NCBI RefSeq assembly: GCF_002128405.1
Contig: NZ_NETJ01000003.1
Coordinates: 1 to 64,000, forward strand
Direction: 5' to 3'
DNA: 64,000 bases
DNA from: Gottfriedia solisilvae
GTDB lineage: Bacteria; Bacillota; Bacilli; Bacillales; Bacillaceae_G
Shown: positions 1 through 8,764 of the stretch, piece by piece
Position numbering within the stretch: position 1 is the stretch's first letter
Layout of the letters: each line of letters begins with the position of its first letter
Notes under the pieces: model-generated
What the model saw: only the letters and a program-made list of their open reading frames with translations
Databases searched by the model: none
What the model was told of the DNA's origin: nothing
Translations under genes and position numbers: made by a program

Positions 1-77
1 GATCAGGTTGATAGGTCAGAGGTGGAAGCGTGGTGACACGTGGAGCTGACTGATACTAATCGGTCGAGGACTTAACT
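1..77 (+). rRNA. rrl: 23S ribosomal RNA, 3' end only
   Basis: The first bases match the conserved 3' terminus of Bacillus 23S rRNA (GATCAGGTTGATAGG at the start, GGTCGAGGACTTAAC near the end). The 5' part lies before the window. The exact last base is approximate. Confidence 0.95.
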
Positions 78-207
78 AACAAGTTTGATAATGACATTAT
101 CTAGTTTTGAGGGTACAAAGATCATTAACTTATTGAAAAATATTAGCAAAAAGTCATTGACTTTAATAGATATTTTGATATAATGATTAATGTCCCAAGG
201 AAATTGA

Positions 208-325
208 ATCAAGTGATGATAGCGAAGAGGTCACACCCGTTCCCATACCGAACACGGCAGTTAAGCTCTTCAGCGTCGATGGTAGTTGGGGGTTTCCCCC
301 TGTGAGAGTAGAACGTCGCTTGGTT
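208..325 (+). rRNA. rrf: 5S ribosomal RNA
   Basis: It contains the conserved core CACACCCGTTCCCAT and GAACACGG. The two ends (AATCAAGTGATG and CGTCGCTTGGTT) pair to form helix I, which sets the limits to within a few bases. It lies about 130 bp after the 23S end and directly before the tRNA cluster, as in B. subtilis rrn operons. Confidence 0.93.
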
Positions 326-333
326 CTGATTAT

Positions 334-408
334 TCCGCAGTAGCTCAGTGGTAGAGCACTCGGCTGTTAACCGAGTGGTCGTAGGTTCGAATCCTACCTG
401 CGGAGCCA
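334..408 (+). tRNA. tRNA-Asn (GTT)
   Basis: Complete cloverleaf with anticodon loop CTGTTAA, acceptor TCCGCAG/CTGCGGA and an encoded CCA. First tRNA of a sixteen-gene cluster in trnD order. Confidence 0.96.
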
Positions 409-412
409 TTTT

Positions 413-504
413 GGAGAGCTGTCCGAGTGGCCGAAGGAGCACGATTGGAAATCGTGTAGGCGGGTAACCCTGTCTCAAGGGTTCAAATCCCTTGCTCTCC
501 GCCA
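413..504 (+). tRNA. tRNA-Ser (GGA)
   Basis: Class II tRNA with a long variable arm, anticodon loop TTGGAAA, CCA encoded. Confidence 0.96.
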
Positions 505-531
505 CATTTAAATTAGGACTTCCAATATATT

Positions 532-606
532 GGCCCGTTGGTCAAGCGGTTAAGACACCGCCCTTTCACGGCGGTAACACGGGTTCGAATCCCGTACGGG
601 TCACCA
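532..606 (+). tRNA. tRNA-Glu (TTC)
   Basis: Anticodon loop CTTTCAC; acceptor GGCCCGT pairs with ACGGGTC; CCA encoded. Confidence 0.96.
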
Positions 607-618
607 CTTTTATATTAT

Positions 619-694
619 GGAGGATTAGCTCAGCTGGGAGAGCACCTGCCTTACAAGCAGGGGGTCGGCGGTTCGAGCCCGTCATCCTCCACCA
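619..694 (+). tRNA. tRNA-Val (TAC)
   Basis: Anticodon loop CTTACAA; CCA encoded; typical GGTTCGAGCC T-arm. Confidence 0.96.
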
Positions 695-744
695 TATTAC
701 TAAATGAATATTCATGGATCTAAATTAATTAGTATCCACATTAT

Positions 745-821
<77 letters not shown>

Positions 822-824
822 AAT

Positions 825-900
825 GGTCCCGTGGTGTAGCGGTTAACATGCCTGCCTGTCACGCAGGAGATCGCCGGTTCGATCCCGGTCGGGACCGCCA
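825..900 (+). tRNA. tRNA-Asp (GTC)
   Basis: Anticodon loop CTGTCAC; acceptor GGTCCCG/CGGGACC; CCA encoded. Only three bases separate it from the fMet gene. Confidence 0.96.
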
Positions 901-908
901 TTTAAGTT

Positions 909-984
<76 letters not shown>

Positions 985-1016
985 TCTTAACTAAAAAGAT
1001 AAAAAAAATAAAAAAT

Positions 1017-1089
<73 letters not shown>

Positions 1090-1099
1090 CTCTTTAACC

Positions 1100-1184
1100 G
1101 GAGGGGTAGCGAAGTGGCTAAACGCGGCGGACTGTAAATCCGCTCCCTGTGGGTTCGGCGGTTCGAATCCGTCCCCCTCCACCA
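1100..1184 (+). tRNA. tRNA-Tyr (GTA)
   Basis: Class II tRNA with variable arm, anticodon loop CTGTAAA, CCA encoded. Confidence 0.96.
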
Positions 1185-1191
1185 TTTTTAT

Positions 1192-1265
1192 AGGGGCATA
1201 GTTTAACGGTAGAATAGAGGTCTCCAAAACCTTTGGTGTGGGTTCGATTCCTACTGCCCCTGCCA
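1192..1265 (+). tRNA. tRNA-Trp (CCA)
   Basis: Anticodon loop CTCCAAA; acceptor AGGGGCA/TGCCCCT with discriminator G; CCA end encoded. Confidence 0.96.
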
Positions 1266-1278
1266 ATTTAATAATAAT

Positions 1279-1355
1279 GGCGGTTGTGGCGAAGTGGTTA
1301 ACGCATCGGATTGTGGTTCCGACACTCGTGGGTTCGATTCCCATCAGTCGCCCCA
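1279..1355 (+). tRNA. tRNA-His (GTG)
   Basis: Anticodon loop TTGTGGT. The extra G at the 5' end faces C73, the histidine identity pair. CCA encoded. Confidence 0.95.
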
Positions 1356-1418
1356 TATAAATTATTTTAGCAATTAAGTGATATAAGTATATATTACTTT
1401 ATATAATATATAAATTGA

Positions 1419-1493
1419 TGGGCTATAGCCAAGCGGTAAGGCAACGGATTTTGATTCCGTCATGCCCTGGTTCGAATCCAGGTAGCCCAGCCA
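1419..1493 (+). tRNA. tRNA-Gln (TTG)
   Basis: Anticodon loop TTTTGAT; acceptor TGGGCTA/TAGCCCA; CCA encoded. Confidence 0.95.
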
Positions 1494-1496
1494 CAT

Positions 1497-1571
1497 GCGG
1501 AAGTAGTTCAGCGGTAGAATACAACCTTGCCAAGGTTGGGGTCGCGGGTTCGAGCCCCGTCTTCCGCTCCA
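1497..1571 (+). tRNA. tRNA-Gly (GCC)
   Basis: Anticodon loop TTGCCAA; acceptor GCGGAAG/CTTCCGC; CCA encoded. Confidence 0.96.
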
Positions 1572-1577
1572 TATTGC

Positions 1578-1648
<71 letters not shown>

Positions 1649-1662
1649 TTTAATTTTCCCAT

Positions 1663-1746
1663 GCCGGGGTGGTGGAATGGCAGACACACAGGACTTAAAA
1701 TCCTGCGGGGGTTGACCCCGTGCCGGTTCGAGTCCGGCCCTCGGTA
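1663..1746 (+). tRNA. tRNA-Leu (TAA)
   Basis: Class II tRNA, anticodon loop CTTAAAA, acceptor GCCGGGG with a G-U first pair. CCA is not encoded. A terminator follows at once. Confidence 0.94.
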
Positions 1747-1752
1747 TCAAAG

Positions 1753-1780
1753 AAACCTCTTACATTTGTAAGAGGTTTTT
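1753..1780 (+). terminator. Rho-independent terminator after tRNA-Leu(TAA)
   Basis: Stem AAACCTCTTAC / GTAAGAGGTTT with a 4-base loop and a T tract. It lies inside the cluster, so the last tRNA-Leu depends on readthrough or its own promoter. Confidence 0.85.
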
Positions 1781-1840
1781 ATATTCAGATATAATTGGAC
1801 AATTAGTAGTTCATATACTATAATTGTTGTATATCGTTTT

Positions 1841-1923
1841 GGCGGTGTGGTGGAATGGCAGACACGGTAGACTCAAAATCTATTGTCTTCACGGACGTGC
1901 AGGTTCAAGTCCTGTCACCGCTA
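1841..1923 (+). tRNA. tRNA-Leu (CAA)
   Basis: Class II tRNA, anticodon loop CTCAAAA, acceptor GGCGGTG/CACCGCT with a G-U first pair. CCA is not encoded. It is the last of the sixteen tRNAs, matching the Leu-Leu end of B. subtilis trnD. Confidence 0.93.
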
Positions 1924-1930
1924 TCATATA

Positions 1931-1983
1931 AAACAGAAAGAAGGATTTTGCTGTATGCAAGATCCTTCTTTCTGTTTTTTTTT
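1931..1983 (+). terminator. Strong terminator closing the rrn-tRNA operon
   Basis: Long stem AAACAGAAAGAAGGAT / ATCCTTCTTTCTGTTT followed by ten or more T. Confidence 0.9.
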
Positions 1984-2464
1984 AGGCGTAAGTTGAAAAG
2001 TAGAAGGTTTGTTAATGAGATAAAAGCATTGCTCTAATTAATAAGTATGTTTATTCTGGCAGAAAATCATTATCGAGTTACACTTCCATTAAAGCTATTG
2101 ATTACTTATTTTTACCAATATTTACTAAGACTAAAATTCGACAAAATATGATTTTTTTCTTGAGTTACTGACATATGTATGTTAAATTTATATACATAGT
2201 TCAGCTAGCACTACTATTTACCTATTACTTTATATATATATATAGTTAGTGTATGAGCATTCGAAGATTTATTATAACTTGATAACAACGCAGTGTATTG
2301 ATTCCATAGAAGAACGATACATTGCGTTTTTTTATGGTTAGATTAATAAATATCTAAAATATGTATTCTAGTGTATGATCATTTTATCTGTACTATTTAA
2401 ACTATGAACTTTCTGACTAGAATAGTTGATATATACTAGTACTAATAACTGTAAGGTGATATGG
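1984..2464. other. Non-coding spacer before queG
   Basis: No credible gene. It is very A/T rich, with a TATATATATA run near 2235. A hairpin at 2287-2333 (AACGCAGTGTAT / ATACATTGCGTT, then seven T) is a terminator on the plus strand with no recognised gene before it. It may end a small leader or untranslated RNA, or be a leftover. Confidence 0.5.
2287..2333 (+). terminator. Orphan Rho-independent terminator
   Basis: A 12-bp stem with one G-U pair and a T7 tail, about 130 bp upstream of queG. Confidence 0.7.
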
Positions 2465-3589
2465 ATGAACATAAAAGAATTTCAAAAAGAATTGATATTA
2501 TATAGTAAGGAAATAGGCATTGATAAAATTGGATTTACGACAGCAGATCCTTTTGTTACTTTGAAAAGTAGATTATATAAACAACAAGAATTAAACTATC
2601 AATCAGGTTTTGAAGCAAAAGATATTGAACGTAGAACAGATGCGAGAAAGATTATGAGTGAAGCACATTCAATAATAGCGATTGCATTAGCTTACCCATC
2701 TAAAATGAAAGATGCCCCGAAAAGTAAAAAGGGTTCTACTAGGGGTATATTTTGTCGTGCTTCATGGGGAGAAGATTATCACATTGTTGTTAAAAAGAAA
2801 TTGTTACAGCTTGAGTCATTTATTTTATTACATTATCCAAATGCAAAAGTACAATCTATGGTAGATACAGGTGAGTTAGTAGACCGAGCAGTAGCTGAAC
2901 GAGCAGGGATTGGCTGGAGTGCTAAGAATTGTTCGATTATCACACCAGAGTATGGGTCTTATGTTTATTTGGGTGAGATGATAACTTCATTACCATTTGA
3001 GCCGGATACACCAATAGAAGATCAATGTGGAGAATGTACAAAATGTATGGATGTATGTCCAACAAGCGCAATTGTCGCTCCAGGGCAGTTAAATGCAAAA
3101 AACTGTATTGCTTTTTTAACGCAATCAAAAGAAATGATTCCACTAGAGTTTCGAAAGGAAATAGGTAATCGTATTTATGGCTGTGATACATGCCAAACGA
3201 TTTGTCCAAAGAATAAAGGTATTAATTTTACTCACCATGAAGAGATGGAACCAGATCCTGAAACGGTTAAACCATTATTACGTTCAGTATTGAAAGTAAG
3301 TAATAGGGAATTTAAAAGACAGTTTGGTCAAATGTCAGGTTCATGGAGAGGTAAGAATCCAATTCAACGAAACGCTATTATCGCATTAGCTCATTTTAAG
3401 GATGATACGGCATTAGATGACTTAAAGGATCTTGCTATTCATGATGTAAGGCCAGTTATCCGAGGAACAGCAATTTGGGCTATTTCAGAAATAGATCGTG
3501 AAAATGGAGCCATTTTTATAAATGAATGTCTCAAAACTGAAACTGATGAAATAGTAATAGAAGAAATTAATCGTATTCTTTCAAAGTAA
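2465..3589 (+). CDS. queG: Epoxyqueuosine reductase QueG (YhbA)
   Basis: Catalyses the last step of queuosine synthesis, cobalamin-dependent reduction of epoxyqueuosine in tRNA. The 374-aa product has two ferredoxin-like cysteine clusters: CGECTKCMDVCP (about residues 188-199) and CDTCQTICP (about 239-247). The VDTG segment near residue 134 is in the place of the family's catalytic Asp, and the C-terminal third looks like HEAT repeats (IRGTAIWAISEID). The ATG at 2465 was chosen because AAGGTGAT ends 4 bases before it; an upstream in-frame ATG has no ribosome binding site. The order queG-amidase-trmL-prkA-yhbH is that of the B. subtilis yhbA-yhbH region. Confidence 0.93.
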   Translation: MNIKEFQKELILYSKEIGIDKIGFTTADPFVTLKSRLYKQQELNYQSGFEAKDIERRTDARKIMSEAHSIIAIALAYPSKMKDAPKSKKGSTRGIFCRASWGEDYHIVVKKKLLQLESFILLHYPNAKVQSMVDTGELVDRAVAERAGIGWSAKNCSIITPEYGSYVYLGEMITSLPFEPDTPIEDQCGECTKCMDVCPTSAIVAPGQLNAKNCIAFLTQSKEMIPLEFRKEIGNRIYGCDTCQTICPKNKGINFTHHEEMEPDPETVKPLLRSVLKVSNREFKRQFGQMSGSWRGKNPIQRNAIIALAHFKDDTALDDLKDLAIHDVRPVIRGTAIWAISEIDRENGAIFINECLKTETDEIVIEEINRILSK

Positions 3590-3666
3590 TCATAGAAGAG
3601 AGGTATAATCTCCATCTTCACAACATCGTATAGAATATAAGCGAATGTTGAGAAGGGGGGATTTTC

Positions 3667-4584
3667 TTGTTAAATCGAGACCTTTTAGAACGCTATGTTA
3701 AAGAGCGTTTACAATTATACTTTGGAGATGGATCAAGAAGCCATCTCATTCAAGAAAGTGAATATTTAGCAATTCAACGTAAGGTTGAATTATATCAGCA
3801 ACGAAATATCTCACTTGTAAAAGCATACGGGAATGTAGAAGTAAAAAATATATGGACCGATGATGACATCACATATGTTAATTATACTTTGCATATTCGA
3901 TATTTTTTAAAACAAACAGACTTATATTTTGAAGAAGAACAACAAGAAAGACAAATGGCTTTAAATCATCATGAAATGGTGTATGATATAGAATTTCCGA
4001 TTGAATATGAAGATGATCCTAATGAAATTGAAATGGTAGAAGAAGATGAACAACACACACCAATGGATCGGAATAATGTATACAATCGATTCAATGCTGT
4101 TAAATATGCTGAAACATGGTGGGATGGGCATAATAAGGAGTACCCACTATACGCGAATGATTGTACAAATTTTATTTCGCAATGTTTAAGAGCTGGTGGC
4201 TTGAAAATGAATGGTATGCCTAAAAACGCAGTTGGATGGTGGTATAAGAATTATTCATCGAGTAGCTATAGTTGGAGAGTGGCACACGCATTAAGAAAAT
4301 ACTTACCTAAATCCCAAACAGGAATTAAAGCCGAAGAAGTAGGAGATCCAAAAGAATTAAGTTTAGGTGATCTGATTTTATATGACTTTGAAGGCGACGG
4401 CAGATGGAACCATTGTACAATTGTGGTTGCCAAGGACGAGAATGGGGAACCGTTAGTAAATGCGCATACTCAAAATAGCCGAAAACGTTATTGGTCTTAT
4501 TACGATTCAACAGCTTACACTGACAATATAAAGTATAAATTTTTCCATATCGTAGATGGATTAAATAAACCAAATATGGAATAA
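3667..4584 (+). CDS. yhbB: YhbB-like protein with C-terminal amidase domain (Amidase_6)
   Basis: The 305-aa product has an N-terminal half (1-130) of unknown fold, rich in Glu. Its C-terminal domain (about 140-300) has the marks of the putative amidase family: a Cys in YANDCTNFISQCL, a GGWW-like segment and a His in WNHCTIVV, suggesting a Cys-His hydrolase related to NlpC/P60 enzymes. No signal peptide is seen. Start is a TTG at 3667 after a strong GAAGGGGGG site. It lies 77 bp after queG and 62 bp before trmL, so co-transcription is plausible. The substrate is not known; in spore formers such proteins are often sporulation linked. Confidence 0.8.
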   Translation: MLNRDLLERYVKERLQLYFGDGSRSHLIQESEYLAIQRKVELYQQRNISLVKAYGNVEVKNIWTDDDITYVNYTLHIRYFLKQTDLYFEEEQQERQMALNHHEMVYDIEFPIEYEDDPNEIEMVEEDEQHTPMDRNNVYNRFNAVKYAETWWDGHNKEYPLYANDCTNFISQCLRAGGLKMNGMPKNAVGWWYKNYSSSSYSWRVAHALRKYLPKSQTGIKAEEVGDPKELSLGDLILYDFEGDGRWNHCTIVVAKDENGEPLVNAHTQNSRKRYWSYYDSTAYTDNIKYKFFHIVDGLNKPNME

Positions 4585-4646
4585 TTCCATTCATAATACT
4601 GAATTGGTATAATAGAAGACATTGAAACAATTATAGAGGTGAAGAC

Positions 4647-5141
4647 ATGGGAATACACGTTGTATTATATCAACCACAGATTCCAGCAAATACAGGCAAT
4701 ATCGCACGTACTTGTGCAGGAACAGATACTAGTTTGCATTTAATTCGTCCATTGGGTTTTTCCACAGATGATAAAATGCTAAAAAGAGCAGGACTAGATT
4801 ATTGGGAGCATGTGGATATTCACTATCACGATTCTTTAGATGAATTATTTTCTAAATATGAAAATGGAAAGTTTTATTTCATAACTAAATTTGGAGAAAA
4901 AACATATTCTAATTTTAATTATTCGAATCAGGATGATGAAATATTTTTTGTATTTGGTAGAGAGACGACGGGCTTACCAAAAGAATTAATCGAAAAAAAT
5001 ATGGAAACATGTTTAAGAATACCAATGACAGATCACATTCGTTCATTAAATCTATCTAATACAGCTGCAATTTTAATTTATGAAGCATTACGACAACAAG
5101 ATTTTCGTGAGTTGTTAAAGGTAAAAGATTACTCGCAGTAA
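4647..5141 (+). CDS. trmL: tRNA (cytidine(34)-2'-O)-methyltransferase TrmL (CspR)
   Basis: Methylates the wobble ribose of certain Leu tRNAs with S-adenosylmethionine. The 164-aa length is usual for the family. SPOUT knot motifs are clear: N-terminal [25 protein letters not shown] (about 111-119) and [19 protein letters not shown] near the C-terminus. The ATG at 4647 follows GAGGTGAAG. It ends the queG-yhbB-trmL run; a terminator follows. Confidence 0.93.
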   Translation: MGIHVVLYQPQIPANTGNIARTCAGTDTSLHLIRPLGFSTDDKMLKRAGLDYWEHVDIHYHDSLDELFSKYENGKFYFITKFGEKTYSNFNYSNQDDEIFFVFGRETTGLPKELIEKNMETCLRIPMTDHIRSLNLSNTAAILIYEALRQQDFRELLKVKDYSQ

Positions 5142-5145
5142 AACA

Positions 5146-5177
5146 AAAAGTCACCGTTTTAGGTGCTTTTTTTTTTC
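5146..5177 (+). terminator. Terminator after trmL
   Basis: Short imperfect stem (AAAAAGTCACC / GGTGCTTTTT) with a T-rich tail. The repeat AAAAGGTGCTTTTTTT follows at 5183. Confidence 0.55.
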
Positions 5178-5200
5178 AAAAAAAGGTGCTTTTTTTTTTA

Positions 5201-5272
5201 CAAAAAAAGATGCTTCATTAATATAGGATTTTAGCGTAACATAACTTTTAAATCCTTATTAAGAAGCATCTT
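5201..5272 (-). terminator. Terminator of the 31-codon minus-strand gene
   Basis: A long inverted repeat (AAGATGCTTC...GGATTT against AAATCC...GAAGCATCTT). The T run follows the stem on the minus strand, so it ends the small gene that starts at 5375. Confidence 0.75.
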
Positions 5273-5279
5273 CTACTTA

Positions 5280-5375
5280 TTATTTGTTTTTAAGTCCAGG
5301 TCTGTCATTATAGCCAGCTGAAAAAATTGCAGATAAAAATGCAGCTATAACTAATAAAATTAATGTTAATCTCAT
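5280..5375 (-). CDS. 31-aa membrane peptide of unknown function
   Basis: Reads MRLTLILLVIAAFL, then SAIFSAGYNDRPGLKNK and stop. One hydrophobic helix is followed by a short charged tail. A GGGAGG site lies 8 bases before the ATG, and a strong terminator starts 8 bp after the stop, so it has its own transcription unit. It lies opposite to and upstream of prkA. The family is not recognised; a sporulation or stress membrane peptide is a guess from its neighbours. Confidence 0.6.
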   Translation of the reverse strand: MRLTLILLVIAAFLSAIFSAGYNDRPGLKNK

Positions 5376-5584
5376 CAGTATGTATCCTCCCAATTGAAAA
5401 TTTCCCAATTCCCTAAACTTATTATACAAAAAAAACGTAGAAATATGAAAGTAAAATTATGTATTATGTGAAATTAGTCTCGATTAAAAAATATTTTCCC
5501 TCTTAAGATATAGCATGAGTACGGACATACTCGCATATCTTTTAATAATCTCTCTTACAGATGAGAAAAAGGAGGTACTTGTCC

Positions 5585-7480
5585 ATGGATATATTAAAGA
5601 AACTTGAGCAGCATCGTGATATGGAACAACGATTGAAATGGGAAGGCACTTTTGCTGAGTATCTTGAAATGTTAAAAGAGGAGCCATGGGTTGCCCAAAC
5701 TGCACATTCAAGAATTTATAATATGATTAAAGATGCAGGAATTGAAGAAGTAAACGGAAAGAAAACGTATAGCTTCTTCAGTAACAACCTTTATGGATTA
5801 GAGGAAGCATTAGAGAGACTAGTTGAAGAATATTTCCATCCAGCTGCGAAAAGATTAGATGTAAAGAAACGTATCTTATTGTTAATGGGTCCTGTAAGTG
5901 GTGGTAAATCGACACTTGTAACAATGTTAAAGAGAGGTCTAGAAGCTTATTCACGAACAGAACAAGGTTCAATTTATGCTATTAAAGGATGCCCAATGCA
6001 TGAAGATCCATTACATTTAATTCCAAATCACTTAAGAGATGATTTTTTCAATGAATATGGGATCCGCATTGAAGGAAATCTATCCCCATTAAATTTAATG
6101 AGGCTTGAACAAGAGTTTGGAGGAAGAATTGAAGATGTCGTCGTCGAACGAGTATTTTTATCAGAAGATCGACGAGTAGGTATTGGTACATTTAGTCCAT
6201 CAGATCCTAAATCTCAAGATATAGCGGATTTAACAGGAAGTATAGACTTTTCAACAATTGCACAGTTTGGTTCAGAATCAGATCCTCGTGCTTATCGATT
6301 TGACGGGGAATTAAACAAAGCTAACCGTGGAATGATGGAATTCCAAGAGATGTTAAAATGTGATGAAAAGTTCCTATGGCACTTATTATCCCTGACACAA
6401 GAAGGAAACTTTAAGGCAGGGCGTTTTGCATTGATTTCAGCGGATGAATTAATTATTGCTCACACAAATGAAACTGAGTACAGATCATTTATTAATAATA
6501 AGAAAAATGAAGCGTTGCACTCTAGGATCATCGTTATGCCGATTCCTTATAATTTAAGGGTAAGCGAAGAAGAAAGAATTTATCAAAAAATGATTTCTGA
6601 GAGTGATGTAAGTAATGTTCATATCGCACCTCATACTTTACGTGTAGCTGCGATGTTTACAATTTTGACTAGATTAAAGGAACCTAAACGAGGCGATATT
6701 GATTTAGTTAAAAAAATGCGTTTATATGATGGTGAAATGGTAGAAGGATATAATACAGTTGATTTAGAAGAGTTGAAAAAAGAATATTTGGATGAAGGAA
6801 TGCACGGGATTGATCCGCGTTATGTAATTAACCGAATTTCTTCAACAATTATCAGAAAAGAAATACCTTCTATTAATGCCTTAGATGTTTTACGATCATT
6901 AAAAGATGGTTTAGACCAGCATCCATCAATTTCGAATGAAGATCGTGAACGTTATATGAACTTTATTTCGATTGCAAGAAAAGAGTATGACGATATCGCT
7001 AAACAAGAAGTTCAAAAAGCATTTGTTTATTCGTATGAAGAATCAGCAAAAACGCTTATGGATAATTATTTAGATAATGTAGAAGCTTATTGCAATAAAA
7101 ACAAATTACGTGACCCGTTAACTGGAGAAGAAATGAATCCAGATGAGAAACTAATGAGATCAATTGAAGAGCAAATTGGTATTTCTGAAAATGCTAAAAA
7201 AGCCTTCCGTGAAGAAATATTAATCCGTATTTCTGCCTATGCACGTAAAGGAAAACGATTTGATTATAATTCACATGAACGATTAAAAGAAGCTATCCAA
7301 AAGAAACTTTTTTCGGATTTGAAGGATGTTGTTAAAATTACGACGTCCACAAAAACGCCTGATGAGCGTCAATTGAAGAAAATTAATGATGTAGTAAGTC
7401 GACTAATTGATGAATATGGATATAATTCAACATCTGCAAATGAATTATTACGCTATGTAGGATCATTACTAAATCGATAA
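5585..7480 (+). CDS. prkA: Serine protein kinase PrkA
   Basis: A cytosolic AAA+ protein annotated as a Ser/Thr kinase and linked in Bacillus to sporulation. The 631-aa product begins MDILKKLEQHRD as in orthologues. It has a P-loop GPVSGGKSTL near residue 102, a central AAA module and a C-terminal kinase-like region (RKEIPSINALDVL onward). The ATG at 5585 sits 9 bases after AAAGGAGG; an upstream in-frame ATG overlaps that site. In many bacteria prkA is paired with the YhbH (DUF444) gene and a SpoVR gene; here yhbH follows after one extra gene. A terminator follows at 7487. Confidence 0.95.
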   Translation: MDILKKLEQHRDMEQRLKWEGTFAEYLEMLKEEPWVAQTAHSRIYNMIKDAGIEEVNGKKTYSFFSNNLYGLEEALERLVEEYFHPAAKRLDVKKRILLLMGPVSGGKSTLVTMLKRGLEAYSRTEQGSIYAIKGCPMHEDPLHLIPNHLRDDFFNEYGIRIEGNLSPLNLMRLEQEFGGRIEDVVVERVFLSEDRRVGIGTFSPSDPKSQDIADLTGSIDFSTIAQFGSESDPRAYRFDGELNKANRGMMEFQEMLKCDEKFLWHLLSLTQEGNFKAGRFALISADELIIAHTNETEYRSFINNKKNEALHSRIIVMPIPYNLRVSEEERIYQKMISESDVSNVHIAPHTLRVAAMFTILTRLKEPKRGDIDLVKKMRLYDGEMVEGYNTVDLEELKKEYLDEGMHGIDPRYVINRISSTIIRKEIPSINALDVLRSLKDGLDQHPSISNEDRERYMNFISIARKEYDDIAKQEVQKAFVYSYEESAKTLMDNYLDNVEAYCNKNKLRDPLTGEEMNPDEKLMRSIEEQIGISENAKKAFREEILIRISAYARKGKRFDYNSHERLKEAIQKKLFSDLKDVVKITTSTKTPDERQLKKINDVVSRLIDEYGYNSTSANELLRYVGSLLNR

Positions 7481-7486
7481 ATTCTT

Positions 7487-7522
7487 AAAGCGGCTATCAA
7501 AATCTGATAGCCGTTTTCTTTT
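7487..7522 (+). terminator. Terminator after prkA
   Basis: Stem AAAGCGGCTATCA / TGATAGCCGTTTT followed by T-rich sequence. Confidence 0.85.
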
Positions 7523-7583
7523 GCATTTATAATTTTATATTTTTATAATAAGGTTATATGAAAAAAGAAGGGTGCTACTAATA

Positions 7584-8486
7584 ATGAAAAGAATACCTTT
7601 AGCAGAAAATCTTGAGTTCTCACAAATAATCCATGGTTTGTGGCGCTTATCAGAATGGAATATGTCATCAGAGCAATTAATATCATTCATAGAAGAATGT
7701 ATTGAATTAGGTATTACAACATTTGACCACGCAGATATATATGGTGGTTATACTTGTGAAGAGATTTTTGGGAACGCTTTAGCACTAAAACCTGAGCTTC
7801 GTGAAAAAATCCAAATTGTTACGAAGTGTGGGATTAAACTAAAATCTTCTAAGTTTCCTGATCTTAAAATGAATCATTATGATACAAGTAAGGAACACAT
7901 TTTAATGAGTGTAAATAATTCATTAAAAAATCTACAAACAGATTATATCGATTTACTATTAATACATAGGCCAAATCCTTTTATGAATCCGAAAGAAGTT
8001 GCTGATGCATTTAATCAACTTCAAAAAGAAGGAAAGGTTCGTTATTTTGGTGTATCTAACTTCTTACCTTCTCAGTTCAATATGCTACAGAAGCATTTAG
8101 ATATGCCATTAGTAACAAATCAAATTGAAGTATCGCCAATGCAGTTTGAGCATTTTGAAAAGGGAACAGTGGACTTACTTTTAGAAAAAGGAGTCGCTCC
8201 AATGATTTGGTCGCCTCTTGCTGGGGGCCAGATTTTTACTAGTCAATCTGAAGCTGCTGTTAGAGTCCGTTCAATGCTAGAAGAAATTGGTGCTGAGATT
8301 GGTGCAAATTCAATAGATGAAGTAATGTATGCATGGTTATTAGTTCATCCTGCAAACATGATGCCAATCGTAGGATCTGGAAAAATTGAAAGAGTAAAAA
8401 CTGCTGTAGAAGCTTCAAAATTAAGTATGACATCTGAACAATGGTTACGAATCTATGTGGCAGGAATGGGTCATAATTTACCATAA
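7584..8486 (+). CDS. Aldo/keto reductase, YdhF-like
   Basis: An NADP(H)-dependent oxidoreductase of the TIM-barrel AKR family; substrate unknown. The 300-aa product shows the catalytic tetrad in order: Asp and Tyr in DHADIYGG (about 50-57), Lys in VTKCG and His in LLLIHRP. Cofactor-site signatures YFGVSNF and PIVGSGK are present. The ATG at 7584 follows AGAAGGG; a GTG twelve bases upstream overlaps the site and is less likely. It is a single gene with terminators on both sides, inserted between prkA and yhbH compared with B. subtilis. Confidence 0.87.
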   Translation: MKRIPLAENLEFSQIIHGLWRLSEWNMSSEQLISFIEECIELGITTFDHADIYGGYTCEEIFGNALALKPELREKIQIVTKCGIKLKSSKFPDLKMNHYDTSKEHILMSVNNSLKNLQTDYIDLLLIHRPNPFMNPKEVADAFNQLQKEGKVRYFGVSNFLPSQFNMLQKHLDMPLVTNQIEVSPMQFEHFEKGTVDLLLEKGVAPMIWSPLAGGQIFTSQSEAAVRVRSMLEEIGAEIGANSIDEVMYAWLLVHPANMMPIVGSGKIERVKTAVEASKLSMTSEQWLRIYVAGMGHNLP

Positions 8487-8538
8487 AAAAAGAAGTGGAA
8501 ATCCTTTTGCTAAAAGAAGGATCCCACTTCTTTTTTTA
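8485..8538 (+). terminator. Terminator after the aldo/keto reductase
   Basis: Extended stem AAAGAAGTGG...ATCCTTTT / AGAAGGAT...CACTTCTTT with a T7 tail. Confidence 0.85.
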
Positions 8539-8764
8539 TATTAAAATACTGTATTTCAAAAACTTGTCCTATTTTCTGAAAAAATGGGTGCAAAAAATAA
8601 AAGAAAGATTGTCAATAATTGTGTCGTCTTGCATATGATAGAGTAATCCATAAAAAAGGGTAGAAATCCACCTACCGAATTAGTGTATGCATAGGTGTAT
8701 TACTGTGTGACGATTTTTTTTATTTTTAAAAATAAATACAACGAGAGTAAGGGAGGGAAAGAAA

